Assembly (NCBI GenBank): GCA_948896235.1
Contig: CAQUUC010000002.1
Span: 360,047 to 424,046 of the forward strand
Length of the DNA: 64,000 nt
Direction: 5' to 3'
DNA from: an uncultured Clostridia bacterium
Lineage (GTDB): Bacteria; Bacillota; Clostridia; TANB77; CAG-508
Part shown: in pieces, positions 1 through 11,404 of the stretch
How the letters are laid out: each line of letters opens with the position of its first letter
How positions within the stretch are numbered: the first letter of the stretch is position 1
The notes under the pieces: generated by a model
The model's input: the letters and a program-made list of their open reading frames with translations, nothing else
What the model was told of the DNA's origin: nothing
Databases searched by the model: none
Translations under genes and position numbers: made by a program

Positions 1-766
1 GTTCTATTTCTTCCTGTGATAAATTAAAATCTCTTCCCTTACTTCTAATTAATTTATGCAAATTTTCTACTTGATGAGCTTTTTTTAAGGTTTCTTCTAT
101 TGGAACTAAATCTTTTAATTTTTCTCTTATTTTATCATATTCCAGTTCCATTTTACTAAAGTTTTGTTCCTTATAATATGTATTCCAATTTTCTATATAT
201 TTATTTACTTTTTCTATTCCTTTTAATTGCGTTGTTAATGTACTTTCTATATTACTTTCTATATTATTCATCAATATATTTTTTCCACTTTTTATTATTC
301 CTTCAACTTCTTTAGGTACTATTCCTGCATGTTTACCTACCTTTAATCCAAAGTCAATACAATTTGATATTGTATCTATTAATCCTCCTTTTTCTATTGC
401 TGTTTGCATTTGTGTTACATTATCAAATTTTCCTGTTACTAATCCCATTGCACTTTTTCCTAAATCTATTGCTGCTTCCACTGTTTTATTTAATCCTTCT
501 TTAAAACCATCTTTTATTATTGTATCTTTTATTTCTATTACTTGGTCTTCTATAATATTGGGTAACAAATATCGTAATCCAACATTTAATGCTGTGTTTA
601 TTGTCTTACCTAATGTTGTTTCTAAAAAATTATTTTGTTTTTCTTTTGAAAAATTGTAATCTAAATTATTATTTAATTCGTTATTAATATTATTTGAATT
701 TTCATTTTGAATACTTTTTTGAATTATTTGATTATAATCTTCTTTATTTTCTATTTCTAATTCCAT
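1..766 (-). CDS. unknown protein of the T4SS-like operon (partial, C-terminus off window)
   Basis: An open frame runs from an ATG at 766 off the left edge, giving about 255 residues without a stop. I do not recognise the family. The N-terminal 50 residues are rich in Asn, Glu and Gln. A more hydrophobic, Gly/Ala-containing middle (LGKTINTALN, AIDLGKSAMGLV, IDFGLKVGKHAGIV) looks helical and amphipathic, and the visible end is charged and coiled-coil-like. There is no signal peptide. It is the last visible gene of a minus-strand operon with a TadZ/MinD-like ATPase, VirB4 and a TraC-like domain, 32 bp downstream of the ATPase gene, so a role with that secretion apparatus is inferred from position only. 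Confidence 0.6.
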   Translation of the reverse strand, partial: MELEIENKEDYNQIIQKSIQNENSNNINNELNNNLDYNFSKEKQNNFLETTLGKTINTALNVGLRYLLPNIIEDQVIEIKDTIIKDGFKEGLNKTVEAAIDLGKSAMGLVTGKFDNVTQMQTAIEKGGLIDTISNCIDFGLKVGKHAGIVPKEVEGIIKSGKNILMNNIESNIESTLTTQLKGIEKVNKYIENWNTYYKEQNFSKMELEYDKIREKLKDLVPIEETLKKAHQVENLHKLIRSKGRDFNLSQEEIE

Positions 767-798
767 TTATATTTTTCCTTCCTTGTTTTTTATTTGTT

Positions 799-2145
799 TT
801 AATTATTTATAATTTTTTCTAAATAATATTGATCTATTTTATTGTTTTGAGATATTCTTTTTGCAATATTTTTATATTGATTTTTTATTTTATCTTCAAA
901 GAAAATATTTTTCATGTTTTGATTTATTAAAGTATTATAATTGTTAATAAAATTAATTTTTCCTATTGTATTATAATTTTTAAATACACTTTTTAATATG
1001 TTAAAACTTATAGAATCATTTTTTACTTTATTAAATAAAAGATATAATTTTTCTTTTTCTATATATAGTTCATTAATATATTTATTTAATATGTTTTTAG
1101 ATTTTTTTATTTGTAAAATATTGGGTTCTGTTATAAAAATTATTTTATTCATTTCTTCTTTTATTAAATTTAAAATTTGTTCATTATTATTTATATCTAT
1201 AATTATAAAATCATATTTTATTTTTAAATCTTTTATTACTTTTAATATCTCAAATTTTTCATTTACATTTTCGTTGAATATTACATTAATATTTGAAATT
1301 AAATTTATTTTTGAATTAATTTTTATGATTAAATCTTCTATACTATTTTTTTCTACATATTTTTCTTTTGTTTTTTCTCTTATTCCAAACAATGTTTGTA
1401 TACTGTTATTTACAAAATCGAAGTCTATTATCAAAATATTCTTTTTTTTATCTGCTAAATGTTTTGATATATTTACTGTAAAAAAGCTTTTTCCTACTCC
1501 AGATATTCCAGAAATAATAATTATTTTACAATCATTATTTGTTGTTTGTTTTTTTATTTTATTAATTACTTTTTTTATAATCTTATTTCTTATTCTATTA
1601 TTATTAAATTCATTTTCTATTTCTTCTTCTATCTTTTTCTTTTCTTCTTCTGTAATTAATATATTATTTTTTGTATCTATTTTTTTATTGTTTTCATCTT
1701 TTTTTATTTCATATTCATTTTCAAAATTATCTTTTTGGTTTATTAGTTCTTTTAATTTTTTTATTTCTTGTTCTAATTCTTCGTTTTTATTTATATTAAT
1801 AATTAATTCTGCTATTTCTTTTATTTTTATTTCATTATTATAAAATATGTGTATATTACCTCTTGAGAATAAATAATTTTCTAATTCTTTATTTTCCTTT
1901 TCTAAAATAATTATTATTTTAATTTCATTTTTTATTTGTTTTATTTTTTCTATTAGCTCATTTATTAAAATTTCTCCTGGCAATAATTCACTTAAAATTA
2001 TATATTCTATTTCAGGATTTATTTCTAATGCTTCTATAATTCCTTCTTTATATTGTATATCATTCATTATTACATTTATTTCTTCATATTCTTTTAATTT
2101 TTCATTTACCGTTTTATTTAATAATGCTGTAATTACTTTTTTCAT
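799..2145 (-). CDS. TadZ/CpaE/MinD-like P-loop ATPase
   Basis: 448 residues. The first ~115 residues have the alternating strand/helix pattern of a degenerate response-regulator receiver, as in TadZ/CpaE. A Glu/Lys-rich, probably coiled-coil linker follows (about 115-190). The C-terminal part is a SIMIBI ATPase with a Walker A-like GISGVGKS, then LADKKKNILIIDFDF, as in MinD/ParA. Family members localise secretion or pilus machinery at the membrane. The gene follows virB4 by 39 bp on the same strand, which supports a role in placing or energising the T4SS-like complex. The protein is unusually rich in Ile, Asn and Lys, matching the extreme AT content. The ATPase assignment is firm; the TadZ-type role is inferred. 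Confidence 0.75.
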   Translation of the reverse strand: MKKVITALLNKTVNEKLKEYEEINVIMNDIQYKEGIIEALEINPEIEYIILSELLPGEILINELIEKIKQIKNEIKIIIILEKENKELENYLFSRGNIHIFYNNEIKIKEIAELIININKNEELEQEIKKLKELINQKDNFENEYEIKKDENNKKIDTKNNILITEEEKKKIEEEIENEFNNNRIRNKIIKKVINKIKKQTTNNDCKIIIISGISGVGKSFFTVNISKHLADKKKNILIIDFDFVNNSIQTLFGIREKTKEKYVEKNSIEDLIIKINSKINLISNINVIFNENVNEKFEILKVIKDLKIKYDFIIIDINNNEQILNLIKEEMNKIIFITEPNILQIKKSKNILNKYINELYIEKEKLYLLFNKVKNDSISFNILKSVFKNYNTIGKINFINNYNTLINQNMKNIFFEDKIKNQYKNIAKRISQNNKIDQYYLEKIINN

Positions 2146-2184
2146 ATGTTTTCACTCCTTTCTTTAATATATAATTTATTAATA

Positions 2185-3948
2185 TTATCCTATTATTTCT
2201 TTTTCAAAATTATTTGCTTCTATTTTTGTTAATATGTGATTGTCTCCTGCAAACATTAAACATTCTCCTCTTTTTAATGATTTGATTTCTACCTTTTCTT
2301 TTTCAGATAGATTTGAATATTCCGATAATATTTTTATATTTTCTTCTTCTAATGAGAAAAATGTTTTTATACTTGAATTGTTTAATATACTTTTTCCATA
2401 TATTCCATTTTCCAAACTAAATAAATCTGATATGTCTTGTGTTATTGCAACTGCACTTCCTCCATATTTACGTATTGTTTTAAATATTTTATAAATAAAA
2501 CTGGCTACATTTCTATTTGATGTTACTCCTATCAGTCTCCATATTTCATCTAAATATATTGCTTTTTTTACTTTTCTATTTATTTTAATTTTATCCCAAA
2601 ATAATTCTGTAAATATGTACATTCCATATTGTAAATTATCTTCTCCTAATTCATATACATCTGCAACAATTAATTTATTATCTAATTTAACATTTGTATA
2701 TTTATTGAAAAATTTTAATGATCCCTTAATGAATGGTATTAATTTCGTTTTAAAGCTAATTGTTTTTGGGTCACTAGCTAAAATATTATATAAATCTTCT
2801 AAAATTGGCATATCTTTACTTGTTTTAAATATTTTTGTTATTGTTATATTTTCTTCCTCTTCTTTATATAAACTTTCGTCATCAAAAGTTATTCCTTTTA
2901 AAGCATAGCATTCTATTATTTTATCTTCTAATATTGCTTTTTCTTCTTCATCTAACTCTCCAAAAATCAAATTGAAAAAACCTATTAATTTTCCTATTTT
3001 TGTTGCTAAATATCCTTTTTCATTTTCTTCAATACTTTCTTCTCTAATATCTAATATGTTTATATATGTATTTGATGTTGGTCCAATTTTAAGCATTGTA
3101 CCACCTAATTTTTCGCAAATATTTGTATATTCTCTATCTGGATCTATTATGTATTGCTCTATACCTAATAATATATTTCTTAATATTAATAATTTTGTAT
3201 AGAATGACTTTCCTGCTCCGCTTGTTCCAAATATACTTAAATTTGCATTTTTATATTTCGTAGTATCATATCTATCTATAAATACTAAACTGTTATTATA
3301 TATATTAGTTCCTATATATATTCCATTTTCATCAAATATTGAAGATGATATAAATGGGTATGTTGAAACTAGCCCATCTGTTAATACATTTCTTTTACTT
3401 ACTTCTTTTATATCTTCATGGTTTTCCATAAAAGGTAAACATGCTATTAAACTTTGTTCTTCTCTAAAATATGCGTGTCTTGTTTGCATTCCTTTACTTT
3501 GGACAATTCCTTCTATTTTATTTAATATGTATTCTAATTCTTTTTTATCTTGTGAAAATAAGTTTAAATAAATATATAAAAAATATAATTCTTGGTTGTT
3601 TACTTGCATTTGTTTTCTTATATATTTTGCATCATTATATGTGAATGCCGCTATATCTATATCTTGACTGTTTTGATTTTTTGTTTGTAAATCTACTCCT
3701 ACATTTCCAATATGATATGTTAATTCTCTAATAATTTTGTATGAGTCCTTTTTTTCATAAAACATTGAAATATTCATATTTACATTTGTATCTATTAAAT
3801 TTTTTAATAATAAATCTGTTTGTTCTCTATAATAATTTATTATTAATAATGAACTATAATATACCTCATCTATTTCTATCATTTTTGGATTTTGTAAATT
3901 TATATATGAAGGTGAGATTATATCTATGTCTTTTATTGTTCCTTCCAT
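2185..3948 (-). CDS. VirB4/TraC-family conjugation ATPase
   Basis: 587 residues from the ATG at 3948. Walker A GTSGAGKS at residues ~241-248, Walker B-like AIYLDEIWRLIG near 460, then a conserved AITQDISD-type motif; this is the VirB4/TraC cytoplasmic ATPase that powers type IV secretion or conjugative transfer. The C-terminus (KSLKRGECLMFAG) is typical of the family. The annotated ATG has no ribosome binding site. The frame stays open upstream, and a strong AAAAGGAGGG (minus strand, about 4018-4027) lies 7 nt before an in-frame ATA at 4011. That would add residues matching the usual N-terminal helix, so the true start may be a non-canonical AUA. It sits between the TraC-like gene and the TadZ-like gene. 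Confidence 0.85.
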   Translation of the reverse strand: MEGTIKDIDIISPSYINLQNPKMIEIDEVYYSSLLIINYYREQTDLLLKNLIDTNVNMNISMFYEKKDSYKIIRELTYHIGNVGVDLQTKNQNSQDIDIAAFTYNDAKYIRKQMQVNNQELYFLYIYLNLFSQDKKELEYILNKIEGIVQSKGMQTRHAYFREEQSLIACLPFMENHEDIKEVSKRNVLTDGLVSTYPFISSSIFDENGIYIGTNIYNNSLVFIDRYDTTKYKNANLSIFGTSGAGKSFYTKLLILRNILLGIEQYIIDPDREYTNICEKLGGTMLKIGPTSNTYINILDIREESIEENEKGYLATKIGKLIGFFNLIFGELDEEEKAILEDKIIECYALKGITFDDESLYKEEEENITITKIFKTSKDMPILEDLYNILASDPKTISFKTKLIPFIKGSLKFFNKYTNVKLDNKLIVADVYELGEDNLQYGMYIFTELFWDKIKINRKVKKAIYLDEIWRLIGVTSNRNVASFIYKIFKTIRKYGGSAVAITQDISDLFSLENGIYGKSILNNSSIKTFFSLEEENIKILSEYSNLSEKEKVEIKSLKRGECLMFAGDNHILTKIEANNFEKEIIG

Positions 3949-4025
3949 AAATTCTAATTTTTCATTTGTCTGCTCTTTTAATTTTTCATTTTTTATTAGT
4001 TGTAATTTTATATTAATCCCTCCTT

Positions 4026-4604
4026 TTATTTAGTATTTATATAATTTCTTGAATTAAAAAATGATGATAGTACTTTTATTATTTCTTCTTTTGTATAATA
4101 TTCTTGTGCGACATTACCACATCTTGATAAACATTCTTTTATTTTAAAATATTTCTCATTTAAATCTTCAATAATTACTTCTTCATTAATTATATTTTCT
4201 TTAATATTTTTATTTGTTTTTTTTATTATGATATAAAAATTTTTGGAAGATGATTTTTTTTCTTTGTTTATTTTTTGAATAAATTCAATATAATTTCTTG
4301 ATAATTTTATTATATTTTCATTATTTTCTTTTTCTAATTGTTTTTTTATATTGGAAATATGTTTGGATAAATCTTCTTTGTTACTTTGAATTAATATTTG
4401 AATATCAAAATTACATGTTTTTAAGAAAATTTTATAAGAATTTAATATTGCCTCTTTTTCTAATTCTGATTTTAAATTATAATTGATTGGAATAATTTTG
4501 ATTATTTTGATATAAGAATTATCTTTTAATTTTATAATCCCTTTTTCTAGAATTTTTTTGATAGGCAACCATTCTTGTACTGAACTAATCTGTTGTTCTT
4601 TCAT
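4026..4604 (-). CDS. TraC-like domain protein (T4SS accessory)
   Basis: 192 residues. The N-terminus (SVQEWLPIKKIL, then IIKLKDNSYIKIIKIIPINY) and the later SYKIFLKTCNFDIQILIQS match the TraC-like domain that precedes or is separately encoded next to VirB4 ATPases in Gram-positive conjugative elements. No membrane segment or catalytic motif is visible. It is the first gene of the minus-strand operon: ATG after AAAGGAG at 4604, with a good sigma-A promoter just upstream. Its stop lies 14 bp from the possible AUA start of the VirB4 gene, implying coupled translation. Function: probably a structural partner of VirB4; identity is by motif recognition only. Confidence 0.7.
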   Translation of the reverse strand: MKEQQISSVQEWLPIKKILEKGIIKLKDNSYIKIIKIIPINYNLKSELEKEAILNSYKIFLKTCNFDIQILIQSNKEDLSKHISNIKKQLEKENNENIIKLSRNYIEFIQKINKEKKSSSKNFYIIIKKTNKNIKENIINEEVIIEDLNEKYFKIKECLSRCGNVAQEYYTKEEIIKVLSSFFNSRNYINTK

Positions 4605-4646
4605 GGTTTCTCCTTTTTGATTTTATTTGATTTAAATTACTATTTA

Positions 4647-4675
4647 ATAATAAAACCATTTTAAATTTTTGTCAA
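4647..4675 (-). promoter_or_regulatory. sigma-A promoter of the TraC/VirB4/TadZ operon
   Basis: On the minus strand TTGACA (4670-4675) and TATTAT (4647-4652) are separated by 17 bp, about 40 bp upstream of the TraC-like ATG. Near-consensus -35 and -10 elements make this a convincing housekeeping promoter. Confidence 0.65.
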
Positions 4676-4777
4676 CAAAAATCGTTCGACATCATTCGAC
4701 AATGATAAATTACTAAATTACAAAATTTGCTAATGCTTTTTTTGTATATAATTTTAAAATTTGCTTATAATAATCTC

Positions 4778-5267
4778 ATAAGGTTAATATTAGTTGAACG
4801 AAGAGTAATATGAGGTTTTATTTCAGAGCTTTCTATTATTCGAGCAAAGATATGTAAAGGCTTTATTTTAGGTTTTTATATGTCGGCGATAAGAAGTTAT
4901 TATTTGTATGCAGGCTATATTTACTTATATTAATTTTTAAATTTTTATTTGTTTTAATATATGGTTATATTATAGGTAATAATTTTGAGTTAAGATTATA
5001 TTTATATTTTTGCTAATATTTTTTATTTTATTTATAAAATGATAGATATTTTTATAAGTGGTTATTAATAGTCCCTTGTGGATGAATATAGTTACTTAGG
5101 GTGTATTTATGGTCGAGCAACTGATTCTTATGTATGGTGAATTGCTTATTTATATAGCAATATATATTAGGTGAGTAATTATGCATATTAGTCTTAGCTG
5201 TAGATTAATATTAGCTTTATACGATTAATAGCGTAATACTGTTTTATTTACAGTATTACGCTATTAA
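4778..5267 (+). ncRNA. candidate large structured RNA upstream of the gyrB terminator
   Basis: This 700-bp gap holds no convincing ORF but is markedly more G-rich than other intergenic DNA here. A perfect -10 (TATAAT, 4766-4771) with a weak -35 (TTGTAT, 4742-4747) would start transcription near 4778. The first 15 nt (4778-4792) can pair with 5206-5220 (a 15-bp helix including two or three G-U pairs), closing a region of about 440 nt. A strong hairpin terminator follows at 5225-5267. I could not match it to RNase P, tmRNA, SRP RNA or 6S RNA by eye. The promoter, closing helix and terminator are seen; that it is a functional RNA is inferred. Confidence 0.4.
5225..5267. terminator. perfect 17-bp hairpin terminator between the ncRNA region and gyrB
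   Basis: Arms 5225-5241 and 5251-5267 are perfectly complementary with a 9-nt loop. It lies 33 bp past the gyrB stop, so it could end gyrB transcription (minus) and the candidate RNA (plus). Confidence 0.7.
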
Positions 5268-5300
5268 ATTTAATTTCTTTATAGATATATATAATAGTAA

Positions 5301-7217
<1,917 letters not shown>

Positions 7218-7291
7218 TTAATTTCCTCCTATCTAGAATGCCTATTTATATTATAACTTTAATTTTAAAAAAATCAAGAATAAAATTTTTA

Positions 7292-7537
7292 CTAAATAAA
7301 ACTTCTTTTTCCTAAAGTATTAGATGATATATTAGAAATATATCCTTTTATAATGCCATTTTCTTTAGTAATAACAATTGATTTTGGTTTATTTTCGCTT
7401 ATATCAAAAATATTTTTTTTGTCTAATTTTTCTATAAATTTATTAAATACACTATTTTCTTTTAAAGAATAATAATCTAGTATAAATAATATATCTTTAT
7501 TTTTTAAAACAATATCTTTTCCTATATGAAGATACAT
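7292..7537 (-). CDS. remB: RemB/YaaB-like DUF370 regulator
   Basis: 81 residues. MYLHIGKDIVLKNKDILFILD is the conserved start of the DUF370 family (RemA/RemB; YaaB between recF and gyrB in Bacillus). RemA-type proteins are small DNA-binding regulators of matrix and osmoprotection genes; RemB function is less known. The SIVITKEN and GYISNISS segments match. It lies 12 bp after recF and before gyrB, exactly the position of yaaB, which supports the assignment. Confidence 0.85.
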   Translation of the reverse strand: MYLHIGKDIVLKNKDILFILDYYSLKENSVFNKFIEKLDKKNIFDISENKPKSIVITKENGIIKGYISNISSNTLGKRSFI

Positions 7538-7549
7538 TTTAATCCTCCT

Positions 7550-8614
7550 TTATTCACATTTTCCGTTTTTTATAAAATAGGTTTTGCACATTTTTTCAGA
7601 AATTGTGAATTCATCTGTACAAGTTATTAATATTTGTGTATTACTTATACCTTTTAATAGATTTTCTCTTCTTTTTCCATCTAGTTCAGACATAAAATCA
7701 TCTAATAACAAAATTGGATATTCTCCTATTTCTTCATAAACAATTTCAAGTTCAGAAAGTTTAAGTGAAAGAATTACAGTTCTATTTTGCCCTTGTGAAC
7801 CATATATATTTACTTGTTTTCCATTAATAAATATGTATATATCATCTCTATGAATACCTTTTCCAGTATATCCTTTTTGTATATCTTGCTCCCATGAATC
7901 TTTTAATGATTGTAAATACTTTTCCTTATCTATACAATCTGTTATATATTTAATCTTTATTTCTTCTTTATTATCTGTTATATCATTATGAATTTTGCTT
8001 ATTTTACTTTTAATTTTTTCTATAAATTCATTTCTATATTCATAAACATAATTTGCATACTCAGCTAATTTCTCATCCCAAATTTCTAGCATTTCTTTAG
8101 GTTTATTTTCTAATTTTATTTGTCTTAAATAATTATTTCTTTGTTCTAATGTCTTTAAATACATATTTAAACAATAAACATATTTAGGTCTTAATTGACT
8201 TATTAAAATATTTAGAAACCTTCTTCTTTTTGCTGGTCCGCTTTTAAGTATTTCAATATCGTCTGGACTAAACATTACTATATTTATATTTCCTAAAATG
8301 TCACTTAATTTATTTTGTTTAATATTATTTACAAATACATTTTTTTTATCATCTATTTCTATTTTTATTTTGCCATCTCTATCACTTTTTTCAAATTCAA
8401 TTTCTATTTTTGAATTTTCTTCTCCTATTTTAATTAGTTCTTTTTCTTTCTTAGCTCTAAATGATTTTCCAATAGCACATAGAAATACAGCTTCTAATAT
8501 ATTTGTTTTTCCTTGTGCATTATCTCCAACAAATAAATTTATTCCTTTTTGCAAATCTATTTTTTGATTAGTATAATTTCTAAAATTATTTAATTTAATA
8601 GTTTTTATATACAT
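7550..8614 (-). CDS. recF: DNA replication and repair protein RecF
   Basis: 354 residues, a usual length. SMC-like ABC ATPase: LNNFRNYTNQKIDL at the N-terminus, Walker A GDNAQGKTNILEA near residue 30, signature GSQGQNRTVILSLKL near 275 and Walker B ILLLDDFMSELD near 300. RecF helps load RecA at gapped DNA with RecO and RecR. It is followed by remB and preceded by dnaN with 13 bp between, so it is probably co-transcribed with dnaN. The S4-domain gene yaaA (rlbA), usually between dnaN and recF in Bacillus, is absent here. Confidence 0.97.
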   Translation of the reverse strand: MYIKTIKLNNFRNYTNQKIDLQKGINLFVGDNAQGKTNILEAVFLCAIGKSFRAKKEKELIKIGEENSKIEIEFEKSDRDGKIKIEIDDKKNVFVNNIKQNKLSDILGNINIVMFSPDDIEILKSGPAKRRRFLNILISQLRPKYVYCLNMYLKTLEQRNNYLRQIKLENKPKEMLEIWDEKLAEYANYVYEYRNEFIEKIKSKISKIHNDITDNKEEIKIKYITDCIDKEKYLQSLKDSWEQDIQKGYTGKGIHRDDIYIFINGKQVNIYGSQGQNRTVILSLKLSELEIVYEEIGEYPILLLDDFMSELDGKRRENLLKGISNTQILITCTDEFTISEKMCKTYFIKNGKCE

Positions 8615-8627
8615 TATTTACTCCAAA

Positions 8628-9743
8628 CTAGTCTTTTAATCTTATTGGTAGGATCATATATGTATAATCTCCTTCTTCAATTGGTCTTATAATACATGGT
8701 GAAATATTTGATCCAAAATCTACATATACTTCTTCATCCTCTATAACTTTAAGTGCATCTAAGAAATATTTTGGATTAAATCCTGCTTCTAAGTTTTTTC
8801 CTTCTGTTGATACATATAATTCTTCTTTTGCATCACCTGTTTGGTTTGTACAAGATATTGTTACTTTTCCAATATCTATTAATACTTTAACAGGATATTT
8901 TTTTTCTTTTTCTGTAGATGATGCTGATATTAAACTAATTCTTTCAAAACAATCTTGTAAGCTATTTTTATTAATTCTGATCCTTGTTTCCCAATTTTCA
9001 GGAATTACATTTGAATAATTTAAAAATTCCCCATCTAATAATCTTGTTACTATTTTACAATTATCCATTTCAAATAATGCTTGATTTTTTGAAACACCTA
9101 TTGTTATATTATCAAACGAATCTAATATTATTTTATTTACTTCATTTAAAGTTTTTCCCGGAATAACAGCACTAAAATCATTTTTATTATTAGATAATGT
9201 TGTACTATTCCATGCAAGTCTAAATCCATCAACAGCAACAACATTTAATTTGTTTCCTGATGTTTGAAATAGACATCCTGTAAAAATTGGTCTATTTTCT
9301 TCTATACTTACTGCAAAAATAGTTTTTCTAATCATACTCTTTAAAGTATTTTGTTCAATACTAATTGAATTCTCAATATTAATTTTAGGTAATTCTGGAA
9401 ATTCTTCTGGGTTCATTGTAGCAAGCTTATATAAAGATCCTTCACATTCTATTACTAATAAATTACTATCATTTAATGTAATATTTATTTCAGTATCTGG
9501 TAATTTTCTAATAATTTCACTAAACATTATGGCATTAACAACGGTACTTCCTTGTTCTATAAGTTTAGCTTCCATAATGTATTCTATACCTATTTCTAAA
9601 TCATACGTTGTAAATTTTATTTCATTATCATTTGTTTGAATTAATATTCCTTCTAGTATTGGCATTGTTGTTTTTGATGCTACCGCCTTAATTACGGAAT
9701 TAAGTGCTTTAAGGATTTTATCCTTTTCACATACAAATTTCAT
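8628..9743 (-). CDS. dnaN: DNA polymerase III sliding clamp (beta subunit)
   Basis: 371 residues with the three-fold repeated clamp architecture: MKFVCEKDKILKALNSVIKAVA..TMPILEGI at the N-terminus, a middle RPIFTGCLFQ segment, and the C-terminal YTYMILPIRL that forms part of the peptide-binding pocket. The clamp tethers the replicase and repair enzymes to DNA. I chose the ATG at 9743 because AAGGAG lies 8-9 nt upstream; a GTG three codons earlier overlaps that site. It lies between dnaA and recF. Confidence 0.97.
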   Translation of the reverse strand: MKFVCEKDKILKALNSVIKAVASKTTMPILEGILIQTNDNEIKFTTYDLEIGIEYIMEAKLIEQGSTVVNAIMFSEIIRKLPDTEINITLNDSNLLVIECEGSLYKLATMNPEEFPELPKINIENSISIEQNTLKSMIRKTIFAVSIEENRPIFTGCLFQTSGNKLNVVAVDGFRLAWNSTTLSNNKNDFSAVIPGKTLNEVNKIILDSFDNITIGVSKNQALFEMDNCKIVTRLLDGEFLNYSNVIPENWETRIRINKNSLQDCFERISLISASSTEKEKKYPVKVLIDIGKVTISCTNQTGDAKEELYVSTEGKNLEAGFNPKYFLDALKVIEDEEVYVDFGSNISPCIIRPIEEGDYTYMILPIRLKD

Positions 9744-10066
9744 TTTGAACACTCCTTTATATATAAATAAATATTTTTAGTAGTAATAGTATTAGGTATT
9801 GTGGATTTGGTGGAAAACATCGAAGTCCTTACAAATCCCTAATAAAATTGATGTGTATTATACTGTTGATAATTTAAATAAGTATCCACAATAAAAAATT
9901 TGGTATGTGGAAATTCAAGTTTTCAACAGGTTATTTACAAAGTTTTAACAAAACTTTGTGGATAATCAATGTAAGCTTTCCGTAAGAATAAATTTAATCT
10001 TTTTTTCAAACGGAAGTTTTTACAAACATAAATTTTAAAAAGTTCTAATAATTGTGTATATATTAA
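9744..10066. other. dnaN-dnaA intergenic part of oriC
   Basis: 323 bp without a gene between dnaA and dnaN. It contains a perfect DnaA box on the minus strand (TGTGGATAA, 9957-9965) and several one- or two-mismatch boxes (for example around 9800 and 9882), plus AT-rich tracts. This is the usual second half of a bipartite Bacillota origin and also the dnaN promoter/leader region. Confidence 0.6.
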
Positions 10067-11404
10067 TTAATTTGAATTTAGTATTAAGTTTTTCACACTA
10101 TCCACAATTAATTTTGTATTTCCATTTTCTTTGATTTCATTTTCTATTTTTCTACAAGCATGCATTACGGTTGTGTGATCTCTTTTTCCAAAACTATCTC
10201 CTATTCTTGCAAGTTGCATTTGAGCAATATCACGACATAAATACATTGCGATTTGTCTTGGATATGCTAAATCATTTGAACGTTTTGAACTTTTTAAATC
10301 TTTTGGATTTAAGTTAAAATATTTAGCAACTACCTCTTGTATATAATCTGGTGAAACTATTTTTTCTTTTTGAGAGACAATATCGTTAATTGCTTTCTCT
10401 GCCATTTCCATTGTTAAAGGGCTATGTGTTAAAGATGCCTTCGCAATCATTTTATTAAGAACACCTTCTAGTTCTCTAATATTGGAATCTATTTTTGTAG
10501 CAATATTAGAAAGAATCATATCATCTATACTAATATTATCAAATTGAGCTTTTTTTCTAAGAATAGCTAGACGCGTTTCATAATCTGGATTTGATATATC
10601 TGCTATAAGTCCCCATTCAAAACGAGATTTTAGTCTATCTTCAAGAAGTTTCATTTCTTTTGGTGGTCTATCACTAGAAATTATTATTTGTTTTCCGCTT
10701 TCATGTAAAGTATTAAAGGTATGGAAAAATTCTTCTTGAATTCTTTCTTTACCAGCAATAAATTGAATATCATCTATTAATAAAACATCTACATTTCTAT
10801 ATGTATTTCTAAAATCTTCAGTTTTGTTATCTCGTATTGAGTTTATTAAATGATTTGTAAATTTTTCAGATGTTACATATAGTACTTTTGAAGAATTATT
10901 CTTTTTTATAATAGCATTACCAATAGCATGCATTAAGTGAGTTTTTCCAAGTCCAACTCCTCCATATAAAAATAAAGGATTATATGAAGTGGCAGGTGCT
11001 TCAGCAACAGCCAAAGCTGCTGCATGTGCAAAACGGTTACTATTTCCAACAACAAAAGTATCAAAAGTATATTTTGAATTAAGTGATGAACTTGAATAAC
11101 CTGAAATAGAATCAACAGAATCGTTTGCTATGATCTCAGCTTGTTTTATTGCGTTTTCAGCTAATACAAGATTAATTTCACACTCACTATTTGTTATATA
11201 TTTAAAGGTATTTAAAATTAAATCGTAATAACGGTTATTAATAGAATCCTTATGAACATTAGAGGTAACAGATATAATGTAAATATTACCTTCTTTCCCA
11301 ACTAATTCAAGGTTTTTAATCCAAGTATCAAAAGCAATTCTAGTTATTTCATCTTTTAATAATTCTTTAGCTTTATCCATAAGATCAGTTAATTCTGTTT
11401 GCAT
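10067..11404 (-). CDS. dnaA: chromosomal replication initiator DnaA
   Basis: 445 residues, usual length. Domain I about 1-90, a short linker, then the AAA+ domain with NPLFLYGGVGLGKTHLMHAIG (Walker A), VDVLLIDDIQFIAGKE (Walker B) and the initiator-specific helix. The C-terminal DNA-binding domain has the signature FGKRDHTTVMHACRKIE, which reads the DnaA box. It binds and melts oriC. Clusters of DnaA boxes lie on both sides of the gene, so it is likely autoregulated. It points left while rpmH points right, so the origin lies between the divergent genes. Confidence 0.99.
   Translation of the reverse strand: MQTELTDLMDKAKELLKDEITRIAFDTWIKNLELVGKEGNIYIISVTSNVHKDSINNRYYDLILNTFKYITNSECEINLVLAENAIKQAEIIANDSVDSISGYSSSSLNSKYTFDTFVVGNSNRFAHAAALAVAEAPATSYNPLFLYGGVGLGKTHLMHAIGNAIIKKNNSSKVLYVTSEKFTNHLINSIRDNKTEDFRNTYRNVDVLLIDDIQFIAGKERIQEEFFHTFNTLHESGKQIIISSDRPPKEMKLLEDRLKSRFEWGLIADISNPDYETRLAILRKKAQFDNISIDDMILSNIATKIDSNIRELEGVLNKMIAKASLTHSPLTMEMAEKAINDIVSQKEKIVSPDYIQEVVAKYFNLNPKDLKSSKRSNDLAYPRQIAMYLCRDIAQMQLARIGDSFGKRDHTTVMHACRKIENEIKENGNTKLIVDSVKNLILNSN

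Noticed and set aside
998..1843. 281-codon plus-strand ORF inside the TadZ-like gene
   Set aside because: Phe/Ser/Ile-rich antisense shadow of a well-supported minus-strand gene, without a binding site.
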